A stretch of DNA of 64,000 nt from Cohnella phaseoli (lineage in GTDB: Bacteria; Bacillota; Bacilli; Paenibacillales; Paenibacillaceae): contig NZ_QRDZ01000001.1 in NCBI RefSeq assembly GCF_003386235.1, forward strand, positions 434,001 to 498,000. The letters run 5' to 3'. Below the pieces are notes generated by a model, which was not told where the DNA came from, ran no database searches, and worked only from the letters and a program-made list of their open reading frames with translations. The translations under genes were made by a program, and so were the position numbers. Below, piece after piece: positions 44,500 through 53,454 of this stretch. Position 1 is the first letter of the stretch. Each line of letters starts with the position of its first letter.

Positions 44500-45831
44500 T
44501 TGTACCAGCAGCACTTCAGGAAACGCCGCCGTATCGGTCTTGTCGTCGTTTTCATGTTGATCATTGCTGTCTGCTCGGCGCCGTTTCAGCATTTCGCGGA
44601 ATTTCCGAGCCGTGTCAGACTTTTTCAAGGACAGTCGGTCTCGCTGCATTATGCCATTCCCGTTCATGCGCAGATCAGCTTGAACCCGAAAGTCGTCGCT
44701 GTGAATGGCAGCGAGCATGCATCGGTTCAAGTCGATCTCAGACAGCCTTTATCCATTCAACCGAAGTCCAGCGGCGTCACTCAGTTGCAAATGAAGCTGT
44801 TCGGCAAAATTCCTTTTAAGACGGTACGGCTTCAAGTGATTCCCGATTTGCGGGTTATTCCCGGAGGGCAAACGATCGGCGTCAAAGTAAAATCGGCAGG
44901 GATTATGGTCGTTGGGCACCATCTGGTCAGTACTAACGATAATTCCCGAGTATCCCCTGGGGAAGCGGCCAAGCTAAGATTGGGCGATCTGATCGTCGAA
45001 ATCAACGGACAGCCGTGCAACGACATTTCCAAAATTGCGGCATATTCGGAAGAAGCCGGTCGCAGCGGCGAATCATTGAAGCTCCTCGTCCAGAGAGGCA
45101 AAGAGCGGTTTAGAACATCGATTACTCCAGCGTACGATGAAGAGGACAAAGCTTGGCGCCTCGGATTGTACATTCGGGATTCGGCTGCGGGCGTCGGGAC
45201 GTTGACATTCTACGCACCGGATCAAGGAGTATATGGCGCGCTTGGTCATGTCATTACCGATATGGATACGCAAACCCCAATCGTCGTCGGCAGTGGTGAA
45301 ATTTTGCAGTCAAGCGTCTCATCAATTAACAAAAGCCAAAGCGGCGAACCCGGGGAGAAGAGGGCGCATTTCCTGAAGGAAGGACGCACATTGGGCAGCG
45401 TGGAGCGCAATACCCCATTCGGCATTTTCGGCAAAATGAAACAACTGCCAGAGCATTCCTATAATCCAGAACCGATTTCGGTCGCCTTCGCGGAAGAAGT
45501 AAAGGAAGGGCCTGCGCAAATCTTAACCGTCGTGGATAAGCAAAAGGTCGAAAAATTCGATATTCAAATCGTTCATGTGTCCAAGCAATCGTCCCCGGCA
45601 ACGAAGGGAATGGTCATCAAAATAACCGACCCTAAGTTGCTGGAGAGAACTGGCGGTATCGTGCAAGGGATGAGCGGTAGCCCGATTATTCAAAACGGAA
45701 AGCTGGTCGGTGCGGTTACTCACGTATTCGTCAACGATCCTTCCTCCGGCTATGGTTGCTTTATCGAATGGATGCTGCAGGATGCGGGAATTATGCTGAA
45801 TCCCGAACAAACGATGTCTAAGGCGGTTTGA
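44500..45831 (+). CDS. spoIVB: SpoIVB serine peptidase (sigma-K checkpoint)
   Basis: A 443-residue S55 peptidase. An N-terminal signal-anchor helix (IGLVVVFMLIIAVCSAPF) is followed by a PDZ domain (about 145-220, RLGDLIVEINGQPCNDISK) and a chymotrypsin-like domain. The His is in GALGHVITDMDT, the catalytic Ser in GMSGSPIIQNGKLV. Made in the forespore and secreted into the intermembrane space, it cleaves SpoIVFA to release pro-sigma-K processing. TTG start with AAGGGAG. Size is close to the B. subtilis protein of about 426. Confidence 0.95.
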   Translation: MYQQHFRKRRRIGLVVVFMLIIAVCSAPFQHFAEFPSRVRLFQGQSVSLHYAIPVHAQISLNPKVVAVNGSEHASVQVDLRQPLSIQPKSSGVTQLQMKLFGKIPFKTVRLQVIPDLRVIPGGQTIGVKVKSAGIMVVGHHLVSTNDNSRVSPGEAAKLRLGDLIVEINGQPCNDISKIAAYSEEAGRSGESLKLLVQRGKERFRTSITPAYDEEDKAWRLGLYIRDSAAGVGTLTFYAPDQGVYGALGHVITDMDTQTPIVVGSGEILQSSVSSINKSQSGEPGEKRAHFLKEGRTLGSVERNTPFGIFGKMKQLPEHSYNPEPISVAFAEEVKEGPAQILTVVDKQKVEKFDIQIVHVSKQSSPATKGMVIKITDPKLLERTGGIVQGMSGSPIIQNGKLVGAVTHVFVNDPSSGYGCFIEWMLQDAGIMLNPEQTMSKAV

Positions 45832-45851
45832 CGCCTTAGATTTTGTTTTAT
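45818..45851 (+). terminator. Terminator overlapping the spoIVB stop
   Basis: CTAAGGCG (45818-45825) and CGCCTTAG (45832-45839) span the stop codon, then ATTTTGTTTTA. It isolates spoIVB from spo0A. Confidence 0.75.
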
Positions 45852-45869
45852 GTGCTAAATCCGAACGTT

Positions 45870-46035
45870 TGTCGAAAATGTACGAAACGAATCATGATTT
45901 GACGTGTTGTGGCGCAAATTATTAATTATATTCGATTTCAAATAATAAATAAAGAAAAATTTTTTAATCGAGAAGGAATCTGCCGAGGTCGTGTCGAAAA
46001 CGGATTATTAGAGAAACGGTGAGCGTTTTTCGACA
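45870..46035 (+). promoter_or_regulatory. spo0A control region: 0A boxes and sigma-H-like promoter
   Basis: Three 7-base 0A-box cores (TGNCGAA): TGTCGAA at 45870-45876 and 45992-45998, and the reverse TTCGACA at 46029-46035. A sigma-H-like promoter reads GAAGGAATC (45972-45980), 12 bases, GTCGAAA (45993-45999), so one box overlaps the -10. This matches known positive and negative autoregulation of spo0A by Spo0A~P and sigma-H. The 45877-45960 stretch is very AT-rich. Confidence 0.7.
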
Positions 46036-46072
46036 TTCTATATTCTCGCATGGAGAAAGGGAGGACCAGACA

Positions 46073-46888
46073 TTGCCACGTATTGAAGTGTTCTTAGCAG
46101 ACGACAACCGAGAATTTACGAATTTGTTATCAGAGTACATCCAGGAGCAGGATGATATGACGGTCATCGGTGTGGCGTACAACGGAGAAGAGGTCATCCG
46201 TCAGCTGGAAGAAACACGAAGAGTACCGGATGTCATGATCCTTGATATCATTATGCCGCATCTGGACGGACTTGGCGTTCTGGAGAAGCTGCGGGATATG
46301 AATTTATCTCCTATGCCCAAGATCATTATGCTCACGGCTTTCGGACAAGAGAACATTACCCAGCGTGCGGTGCAGCTTGGCGCTTCTTACTACATACTTA
46401 AACCGTTCGACATGGATGTTCTGGCAAATCGGATTCGCCAACTCGCAGGCAATCCTTCAATTTCATCAATGACGACCTCGTCGCTGCAAAGCAGCGTCAT
46501 GACGCGCTCCAATGTGGTACAAATGGGCAAGCCGAAGAACCTTGATGCCAACATTACGAGTATCATTCATGAAATCGGCGTTCCCGCGCATATTAAAGGC
46601 TATCAATATTTGCGCGAAGCGATCACGATGGTGTACAACAACATTGAAATTCTTGGCGCGATTACGAAAACGCTGTACCCAGCCATCGCCGAGAAATTCA
46701 AAACGACGCCGTCCCGCGTCGAACGCGCCATCCGTCATGCGATCGAAGTCGCTTGGACTCGCGGCAACATCGACAGCATCAGCCATCTGTTTGGTTATAC
46801 GATTAATATCGCGAAATCCAAACCAACGAACTCGGAATTCATCGCGATGGTCGCCGACAAGCTGCGGATCGAGCATAAGGTGAGCTAA
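46073..46888 (+). CDS. spo0A: Sporulation master regulator Spo0A
   Basis: A 271-residue response regulator. The acid pocket is LADDN (residues about 8-12), the phosphorylation site D58 ([12 protein letters not shown]), and the conserved Lys sits in YYILKPFD. The C-terminal DNA-binding domain has [20 protein letters not shown] and ends with [16 protein letters not shown]. Phosphorelay output that decides entry to sporulation. TTG start 46073 with AAAGGGAGGACC. The receiver-DNA linker is a Ser/Thr-rich stretch of about 15 residues. Confidence 0.97.
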   Translation: MPRIEVFLADDNREFTNLLSEYIQEQDDMTVIGVAYNGEEVIRQLEETRRVPDVMILDIIMPHLDGLGVLEKLRDMNLSPMPKIIMLTAFGQENITQRAVQLGASYYILKPFDMDVLANRIRQLAGNPSISSMTTSSLQSSVMTRSNVVQMGKPKNLDANITSIIHEIGVPAHIKGYQYLREAITMVYNNIEILGAITKTLYPAIAEKFKTTPSRVERAIRHAIEVAWTRGNIDSISHLFGYTINIAKSKPTNSEFIAMVADKLRIEHKVS

Positions 46889-46903
46889 TAAAGCTGCTGC
46901 TAA

Positions 46904-46960
46904 AAAACACCGCCTCATAAACGGTTTTTCTAACCGTCAAAATGAGAGCGGTGTTTCTTT
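46904..46960 (+). terminator. Terminator of spo0A
   Basis: AAACACCGC-CTCAT pairs with ATGAG-GCGGTGTTT, followed by CTTTTG. An inner ACGGTT/AACCGT stem is present. The 46961-47025 stretch shows nothing. Confidence 0.85.
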
Positions 46961-47025
46961 TGTGATTAATGCAGCAGCATCTCTACGAGCTTGTCCATCT
47001 GATCACATTCAGCAGGTTTGGAATT

Positions 47026-49353
47026 TTACGAAAGCACAATTCGAAGGAACGATACGGACTCACTTGGCATGATTCGAATGCCTTGCTCTATTGACTCCTG
47101 AAGTCCTCCTTCAACGGAGTCGACTGCGGAAATTCCTCGTAAGACGAGACTCCAGTTTTTTGCCGTCCCCTTCGTTGTAATCTCAATTTGATTTTTTCGG
47201 CGGCTGGCCATGACAGAGAAGCAGGTCTCCCCAAGCAAATTGGGTATGACGGCAGAGGCTGTCTCTCCGTCTTGAAGCGCAAACAGATGTAACGTTACGC
47301 TATCCGTATAATCATAGTCCGGATGTGTATCTTCATTTCCAAGCGGAATTAGACTATTTTCGCTCGCATATAGAGGGAGACTAAAATAGTCGTAGATTTC
47401 GTTCCTCCAGCTGCCGCCCTGAACCTGTTCCCCACTCAGAAAATGAGTCCACGTTCCTCTCGGGAGATAGTAAACGGCTTCTCCTTCCGGGTTCAAGATC
47501 GGTGCGATAAGTAAATTGTTCCCCAACATGTACTGGCGGTCAAGGTAATCGCAGGCCGGATCATCTCCAAAATCGAGCACCATCGCCCTCATAAGAGGAA
47601 CGCCGCTGGAGGAGGTCGATACCGACTGACCGAACAGGTATGGCATCAGCCGCAGCTTCAGCTTCGTAAAGAAACGAAGTACGTTAACGGCTTCTTCGTC
47701 ATAAATCCACGGTACGCGATACGAGGTGCTTCCGTGCAGTCGGCTGTGGCTGGACAAAAGCCCGAACTGTACCCAGCGTTTGTACAAATCCGGAGGCGAG
47801 CTGTGTTCGAAACCGCCAATATCGTGGCTCCAGTAGCCGAAACCGGACAGCCCAAGCGACAAGCCACCGCGCAGGCTTTCGGCCATCGATTCGTAAGTTG
47901 CTTCGCAATCTCCGCCCCAATGCACGGGAAAGCGTTGCCCACCCGCCGTCGCCGACCGAGCAAACAGGACTGCTTCTCCTTTACCGCGTTTTTCTTCGAG
48001 CAATTCAAAAACGGTTTGATTATAGATCTGAGTGTAGTAGTTGTGCATTTGGTGTGGATCGGAGCCATCGTAGTAGACGACATCAGTGGGTATACGCTCG
48101 CCGAAATCCGTTTTGAAGCTATCAACGCCCATATCGAGCAGTGCCCGGAGCTTCGCTTTGTACCAGTGGGATGCCGCTGGATTCGTAAAGTCAACAATAC
48201 CCATGCCGTATTGCCATAGATCCCACTGCCATACGCTTCCGTCGGGACGTTTCAACAAGTAGCCGTTGGCCATGCCTTCGTCAAACAATGGGGAGCGCTG
48301 CGCGATGTAAGGATTGATCCAGACGCAAATGTGCAGTCCGCGGGCCTTAAGCCGTTGCAGCATTCCGGCCGGATCGGGAAAAACACGCTCGTCCCATTCG
48401 AAATTGCACCACTCATATTCCTTCATCCAGAAGCAGTCGAAATGGAAGACGGCAAGCGGCAGATCTCGACTTTCCATGCCTTTGACAAAACTAGTCACTG
48501 TGGCTTCATCATAGTTGGTCGTGAACGAAGTCGAAAGCCACAAACCATACGACCAGGCAGGCGGGAGCGCAGGTTTGCCTGTCAGCGAAGTATAGTTGCC
48601 AAGTACATCTTTAAGCGTATCCCCGCCGATCAGATAATACTCAAGCTGTTCTCCCGGCACGCTGAATTGGGCTTTAGATACGGTCTCCGAGCCGATCTCG
48701 AACGAGACGAGCTCGGGATGATTGACGAATACTCCGTAGCCACGATTCGTTACATAGAAAGGAATATTTTTGTAGGCTTGCTCGGATGAGGTTCCTCCGT
48801 CTTCGTTCCAGATGTCAACTGTCTGGCCGTTTTTTACGAATGGCGTAAATCTTTCACCCAGCCCGTATACCGTTTCGCCAACGCCCAAGGAAAGCTGCTC
48901 GCGGAAGTAATGAATCCCATCGTCGGCTTTTACATAAGCGGTGGAACGTGCCCCGCTTCCCGTTAGCCTTCTGTTTCGGAAAGTGTACGTGATTTGGACG
49001 GGATGACGCTTAGTTACGGTCACAGTCGTATCCCCGCTCGTCAGTCTGATGAAGCTTTCGTTATTTTCAATGTTTACCGTCGCATTGCCTGTGTACTGAA
49101 GATCGAAGGTAGAGGGGCTTTGACGGACTTTTCCTTTATGATGGTAAAACTTCACGCGGATGACGTTAGGTATCGGCGAAGAGAACTCCATCGTCATCAG
49201 CGGTTCGTTTAACGTATTGCCGCGATGCTCGAGCGGTCTGTGAGTGGCGTAAGCGGTAATCGAGTCTTTTCCGATTTTTACGTCATGAATTTCATAAGGG
49301 CTGAACAGGCGATAGCCTTGCTTAGTCATCCAATAGCCGTCCGTAAACTTCAT
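47026..49353 (-). CDS. GH31 alpha-glycosidase, YicI-like alpha-xylosidase
   Basis: A 775-residue glycoside hydrolase of family 31. The N-terminal beta-sandwich precedes a barrel (about 260-600) with FHFDCFWMKEYEWCNFEWDE, the nucleophile Asp in SFKTDFGERIP and the acid/base Asp in HWGGDCEATYESM, SHDIGGFEHS. The residues match YicI-type alpha-xylosidases more than maltases. No signal peptide: cytoplasmic. It probably hydrolyses xyloglucan or isoprimeverose after import. ATG 49353 follows AAGGAGATG. Divergent from an AraC regulator likely to control it. Confidence 0.88.
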   Translation of the reverse strand: MKFTDGYWMTKQGYRLFSPYEIHDVKIGKDSITAYATHRPLEHRGNTLNEPLMTMEFSSPIPNVIRVKFYHHKGKVRQSPSTFDLQYTGNATVNIENNESFIRLTSGDTTVTVTKRHPVQITYTFRNRRLTGSGARSTAYVKADDGIHYFREQLSLGVGETVYGLGERFTPFVKNGQTVDIWNEDGGTSSEQAYKNIPFYVTNRGYGVFVNHPELVSFEIGSETVSKAQFSVPGEQLEYYLIGGDTLKDVLGNYTSLTGKPALPPAWSYGLWLSTSFTTNYDEATVTSFVKGMESRDLPLAVFHFDCFWMKEYEWCNFEWDERVFPDPAGMLQRLKARGLHICVWINPYIAQRSPLFDEGMANGYLLKRPDGSVWQWDLWQYGMGIVDFTNPAASHWYKAKLRALLDMGVDSFKTDFGERIPTDVVYYDGSDPHQMHNYYTQIYNQTVFELLEEKRGKGEAVLFARSATAGGQRFPVHWGGDCEATYESMAESLRGGLSLGLSGFGYWSHDIGGFEHSSPPDLYKRWVQFGLLSSHSRLHGSTSYRVPWIYDEEAVNVLRFFTKLKLRLMPYLFGQSVSTSSSGVPLMRAMVLDFGDDPACDYLDRQYMLGNNLLIAPILNPEGEAVYYLPRGTWTHFLSGEQVQGGSWRNEIYDYFSLPLYASENSLIPLGNEDTHPDYDYTDSVTLHLFALQDGETASAVIPNLLGETCFSVMASRRKNQIEITTKGTAKNWSLVLRGISAVDSVEGGLQESIEQGIRIMPSESVSFLRIVLS

Positions 49354-49472
49354 TATTTCATCTCCTTGAATGATTAATGAATTCTCTTGATAACAGTTTA
49401 ATGATATGATGAACAAAATTCTTGCATTTATATGCTGTAAAATAACAATATTATGATAATTGGAGGTGAGGT

Positions 49473-50351
49473 ATGGATTTGAGGCTGCTCAAAGAGGATC
49501 GGAGGCATGGGACCCCTCAATTTCCGTTCGCCGTTTATGCTATGGATTGCCAAGCAGGTGTAGTTTTGGACAATCATTGGCACGATGAGGTCGAGTTTCT
49601 GTGCGTGGTTGAGGGGGAAGCGACATTCCAGATTGGCATGGCAGATTATGAGCTTAAAGCGGGTGAGGCTATATTCGTACCGGGCGGAGAGGTTCATGGC
49701 GGCTTCTCAAGCGATGGCTCGGCATGCTCGTATAGAGCTATGGTATTTCATCTTGATTGGCTTGGGGATGGTCGGGATAACATCTCCTCCCTGTTTATCG
49801 AACCGTTAAAAAACGGAGAAGCGGAAATTCCGCTTTACTATGACGGATCGACAATGTGGGGAAGACGGGTTTTGGTCCGGCTGGCCCGAATGCTTCGTAT
49901 ATACGAGTCGGAAGCTTTGGCGAGAGAACTGCGAATTAAAGCCGAACTTTATTCCTTAATAGGCGATTTGATCGAAAACGGACAGTGGCGGCATGCGGTT
50001 TCCAATAGCTCGATGAGTTCGTACACGATAGCTCGCTTGAAGGCTGCCGTTACTTACATGGAAAAGAATTTTTCCCAGCCCTTGACCGTGCCTGATCTAG
50101 CTGAAGTTGCGGGCATGAGTGTCGGTCATTTTAGCCGAGTATTTAAGACGGTTATGCGAAAGTCGCCCATGGATTACTTAAATCGCTATCGGATAAAGCA
50201 AGCCGCACAATTGCTGCAAAATACGGATTGGTCCATTGCGGATGTGGCGATGGAGACAGGTTTGACGAATTTCAGCTATTTCAGCAAAAAATTTAGCGGA
50301 ATTCATGCGTGCACCCCTTCGCAATTTCGCAAAAAATTTAGGAGCCTTTAA
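49473..50351 (+). CDS. AraC-family transcriptional regulator
   Basis: A 292-residue regulator: N-terminal cupin sensor (HWHDEVEFLCVVEGEATFQI, about 30-110), a linker, then two helix-turn-helix motifs (LTVPDLAEVAGMSVGHFSRV; SIADVAMETGLTNFSYFSKK). The C-terminal PSQFRKKF is typical. Divergent from the GH31 gene with a 119-base AT-rich interval; a sugar-responsive activator of it is likely (inference). GGAGGTGAGG before the ATG. Confidence 0.88.
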   Translation: MDLRLLKEDRRHGTPQFPFAVYAMDCQAGVVLDNHWHDEVEFLCVVEGEATFQIGMADYELKAGEAIFVPGGEVHGGFSSDGSACSYRAMVFHLDWLGDGRDNISSLFIEPLKNGEAEIPLYYDGSTMWGRRVLVRLARMLRIYESEALARELRIKAELYSLIGDLIENGQWRHAVSNSSMSSYTIARLKAAVTYMEKNFSQPLTVPDLAEVAGMSVGHFSRVFKTVMRKSPMDYLNRYRIKQAAQLLQNTDWSIADVAMETGLTNFSYFSKKFSGIHACTPSQFRKKFRSL

Positions 50352-50419
50352 GGTTTATTTATGAAAATCTGGTATAGTGAATGAATGGCTGTCCATAACA
50401 AAGAGGGGGAAATGTTGAA

Positions 50420-51580
50420 ATGAGCGACAACAACGAGAAAAACTTACAAGATAATGAACAACAACCGACGAACGAAGCGATCGAGAAAGAACTAGAGGAA
50501 ACGGTCGAGCCCAAATCTTCGCTTGATCTCGGCAAAGCGGACCCGGGAATCGTAACAAGTGCAGTGCCTGCGGCGGCAGGCGCTGCAGCACCTGCTCGCA
50601 GCTCCTCTGCTGTGATTGTACCTTGGGTAATTGCTGTCATTGCCATAGCTGCGCTTGTATTTGTACTGATTCGGAATACATCGGGAGGAACAAGCAACGA
50701 AGCAATCGGTCAACTTGACGGCTATACGATTAATAAGACGGACTTTTACGATGAGATGAAAGACAGAGTGGGAGAAGATCAGATTTCGGCTTTAGTCGAC
50801 GAAATCGCACAGACCAAAATCATTGAGCTGGAATCCGAGAAAGCCGGAATTAAGATTAATGATGAAGATATGAAGAACGAGATTGAGAACTTTAAGAAGG
50901 CATACGGCTTTGAGACCGACGAGGATATGTCCGCTGCGTTGACGCAGGCCGGGTTCACGTTGGAGGATTTCAAGGAGAAGCAAATTATGCCGACTCTGAA
51001 AATTAAGCTGTTGTTCGAGAACAAGCACCCGGTAACCGAAGAAGAGCTTAAGACTTATTTCGAAGATAAAAAGGATTCCACGTTTGCGACAACGCCAAAA
51101 GAAATTAAGGCGTCGCACATTTTGGTGAACACAAAGGAAGAGGCCGAAGCTGTGCTGGCCGAACTGAAGGGCGGCAAAGATTTTGCCAGTTTGGCGAAGG
51201 AAAAGTCGCAAGATCCAGGTTCCAAGGCAGAGGGAGGAGATCTCGGATTTTTCGGTCGCGGCGTTATGAATCAACGATTCGAGACCGCTGCATTTGCTCT
51301 TGCTAAAGGTGAGACGAGTGAAGTCGTGGAGGCGGACAACGGGTTCCACATCATCAAGATCACCGATATTAAAGAGGCTGTCGTTCCCGAGTATGATACA
51401 GTGAAAGCTGATGTCAAAAAAGCTTATTACGAAGAGAAAATGGGCACGGAAGCAACCACTTGGCTAGAAACGTTGAAGAAAGATCGGAATTATAAAAACC
51501 TAGTCGCGAAGGAACCAGAAGCCGCTTCGCCGACCGCTTCGACAACGGCAAGTCCTGAAGCTTCTCCGTCGGCCCAGTAA
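50420..51580 (+). CDS. Membrane-anchored PrsA-like peptidyl-prolyl isomerase
   Basis: A 386-residue foldase. A hydrophilic acidic N-terminus of about 65 residues (cytosolic) precedes one helix (VIVPWVIAVIAIAALVFVLI). A SurA/PrsA-like helical region follows (about 95-215), then a parvulin domain (about 225-320: EIKASHILVNTKEEAEAVLA; GGDLGFFGRGVMNQRFETAA; FHIIKITD). Pro/Ser/Thr-rich end. Unlike PrsA of Bacillus it has no lipobox. It should assist folding of secreted proteins. Monocistronic. Confidence 0.85.
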   Translation: MSDNNEKNLQDNEQQPTNEAIEKELEETVEPKSSLDLGKADPGIVTSAVPAAAGAAAPARSSSAVIVPWVIAVIAIAALVFVLIRNTSGGTSNEAIGQLDGYTINKTDFYDEMKDRVGEDQISALVDEIAQTKIIELESEKAGIKINDEDMKNEIENFKKAYGFETDEDMSAALTQAGFTLEDFKEKQIMPTLKIKLLFENKHPVTEEELKTYFEDKKDSTFATTPKEIKASHILVNTKEEAEAVLAELKGGKDFASLAKEKSQDPGSKAEGGDLGFFGRGVMNQRFETAAFALAKGETSEVVEADNGFHIIKITDIKEAVVPEYDTVKADVKKAYYEEKMGTEATTWLETLKKDRNYKNLVAKEPEAASPTASTTASPEASPSAQ

Positions 51581-51600
51581 GCGAAGATGCTGAAAATAAT

Positions 51601-51640
51601 TAAGGCTCTGTCACCTTGATAGGAGACAGAGCCTTATTTG
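51601..51640 (+). terminator. Terminator of foldase gene
   Basis: TAAGGCTCTGTC and GACAGAGCCTTA: perfect 12-base stem; TTTG follows. It may also serve the gene transcribed towards it. Confidence 0.8.
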
Positions 51641-51651
51641 CACGTCATGAG

Positions 51652-52002
51652 CTATGACTGATCGGAAATATGGTTTTCCTTAGCACTGTTGTCCTCGGTT
51701 TGCGGCGGCTTTGGTTGACGGGGCGGGCGAGGCGTTTTCGGACGGAAACGCGATGACAAGTAATTATGTTTGCGGTCCCGAAAGAAAATCCAACCTCCAA
51801 TAAAGCCTATGCCCAGCAGAAAAAGAATGGCTCCGCCGATGAACATCCCCCAAGCGAAGTCCGGAGAGGTAACGTTTATATCGCCGATTTTCACGAAGTA
51901 GTCGTATATCGCATCTTTCATGAGCAAAAAGCCGTAAGCGGCCGCAATACCGGGAATAACAAGCAGTAGTATAGCTATGAGCCGCTGAATAAGCAGTTTC
52001 AT
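51652..52002 (-). CDS. yqzF: DUF2627 membrane protein (YqzF)
   Basis: A 116-residue DUF2627 protein: two helices (LIQRLIAILLLVIPGIAAAY; MFIGGAILFLLGIGFIGGWI) and the conserved MKDAIYDYF. The Pro-rich basic tail is probably cytoplasmic. In B. subtilis yqzF lies between spo0A and the bkd genes, as here. Function unknown. ATG 52002; AGGAGG lies 13 bases upstream, rather far. Confidence 0.8.
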   Translation of the reverse strand: MKLLIQRLIAILLLVIPGIAAAYGFLLMKDAIYDYFVKIGDINVTSPDFAWGMFIGGAILFLLGIGFIGGWIFFRDRKHNYLSSRFRPKTPRPPRQPKPPQTEDNSAKENHISDQS

Positions 52003-52081
52003 AGGATGATGAAGTCCTCCTTCCCATCTCCTAATCATACCTACTTTTCAGGCAAATGTCTATGAATGCGCCTCCATTTCT

Positions 52082-52329
52082 CGATATCCCGTTCAGTCAG
52101 TATTAGTATCCCTATTGAATGTGTCGGATTTTCTCTTCTTTTCTCGGTATCCCCTCCGGTCAGTTGTGAAGTCGCCCTCATGAAATGCATTAGATTTTCA
52201 CATCTTTTGTCGGTATCCCGGTGGCTCAGGTAAGGGATCCTCCGACATTTACTGAAGAGGGTATCCCCTTAAGTCAGTAGTTAGTTCTCCCGTACATATG
52301 AAGGCACTTGGTTATCCCCTTCGATCAGT
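52082..52329 (-). repeat. Left array: five copies of a 20-bp repeat
   Basis: Copies at 52082-52101, 52145-52164, 52211-52230, 52259-52278 and 52310-52329. On the minus strand they follow the pattern ACTGACNNAAGGGGATACCG. Copies 2 and 4 match closely, 1, 3 and 5 with two to four changes. Spacers are 43, 46, 28 and 31 bases and are not alike, apart from a shared pyrimidine stretch before copies 2 and 3. Orientation points away from the transposase-like gene. No gene is seen in 52003-52399. Confidence 0.8.
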
Positions 52330-52399
52330 AAAGATTGCTCTGTCTGGGACTCCCTTCTGTAATAATTAAGGGGATGACTGGAATAGAAACATGCCTATG

Positions 52400-53329
52400 C
52401 TATGCAAGTTTGATGGAATGTTGTCGAGGAGTACGAGTTAATCGGTTAGAACGGGAGCGGCTATCTGATTTGGTGAGCTCGTTGTAGGTTATTCTGGAAG
52501 AATTAATACAATCTGCGAGAAGCTGAACATAGAGGGTGGAGCGGCTGCGGTTGTAGTAGTAACAAAATTGATCAAGGTACGCTTGTAAATGCTTAGGACC
52601 AATTCCGAGAAATGTTCTGCCGATCCACCATGTCACATTGTACCCCATCCAAGCCAACTCTTTGTTCATATTACGGCCGTACCTTCGGGTCACAATTGTA
52701 TTTTCTGCATCATCAGGGTGGATATGCTCGCGAATAAACGGAGCCGTATCAGGACAATCGTACTTATCCTTTAACGAAGCTTTTGATTGAAGCTTAATCA
52801 CAATCGGACCAAGAGTGCCGTTACCGTCATCTGAAGCACCGACAAGCAATGGCTGTTCTTGCTTATGCCAATCGAAAGAGGGAGTTAGGCGCTTGCTGTA
52901 TATAGAATCCGAAACGCGAACAATCCCTGACAATAATCGGGTTGATTCTCTTGAAGTCATCGCATGACGGATTTTGTGGCAAATGAGCCAGGCCGTTTTG
53001 TAAGTGACATGGATAGCCTCGGAGAGTTGCCTAGCGTTAATGCAGCGGGGTTGGGCATGCAGAAAAATCGCCTGAAACCAACGATGAATAGGCGTGCGGC
53101 TTCCCTCCATAATGGTACCGGCAATCAAGGAAGATTGCGCATGGCAGGAACGGCATTCGTAGAGTGGAATACGCCTAGTGGAAATGAGATAAAAATGAGA
53201 ATGGCTGCAACGTGGGCAGCGAAAGCCGTCGGGCCACTTGAGCTCGAACAGGATGGGGAAACAATCTGCTTCGTTCTTAAAAACGGAACAAAACTTTTGA
53301 AACTTATCTGCCGCCGCTTTAAGACTCAT
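52400..53329 (-). CDS. IS1595/ISXO2-type transposase-like protein, catalytically degenerate
   Basis: A 309-residue protein. A zinc ribbon CPRC...CRSC lies at residues about 38-62, then a helical domain (YKTAWLICHKIRHAM). The last part recalls the IS1595 transposase C-terminus (GIGPKHLQAYLDQFCYYYNR). The DDE core is not intact: the VDE motif reads VSDS, the TDG motif reads TRRY, and the region with the third acidic residue seems to be absent (a shorter GYNVTWWIGRTF link). The frame is open and the ATG has GGGAGGAAG. No terminal inverted repeats of an IS were found. Flanked by oppositely oriented repeat arrays. Confidence 0.8.
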   Translation of the reverse strand: MSLKAAADKFQKFCSVFKNEADCFPILFELKWPDGFRCPRCSHSHFYLISTRRIPLYECRSCHAQSSLIAGTIMEGSRTPIHRWFQAIFLHAQPRCINARQLSEAIHVTYKTAWLICHKIRHAMTSRESTRLLSGIVRVSDSIYSKRLTPSFDWHKQEQPLLVGASDDGNGTLGPIVIKLQSKASLKDKYDCPDTAPFIREHIHPDDAENTIVTRRYGRNMNKELAWMGYNVTWWIGRTFLGIGPKHLQAYLDQFCYYYNRSRSTLYVQLLADCINSSRITYNELTKSDSRSRSNRLTRTPRQHSIKLA

Positions 53330-53454
53330 ACAAAACTTCCTCCCTCAATGGATGGAACGGACGTTCCCTTTACTTCATTTTACCAAACATACGTTCTTAT
53401 TTAAAGCTTTTTTCTGTGTTTCAACTAAATTTTCAGAGCTACTTTGATCGACTA

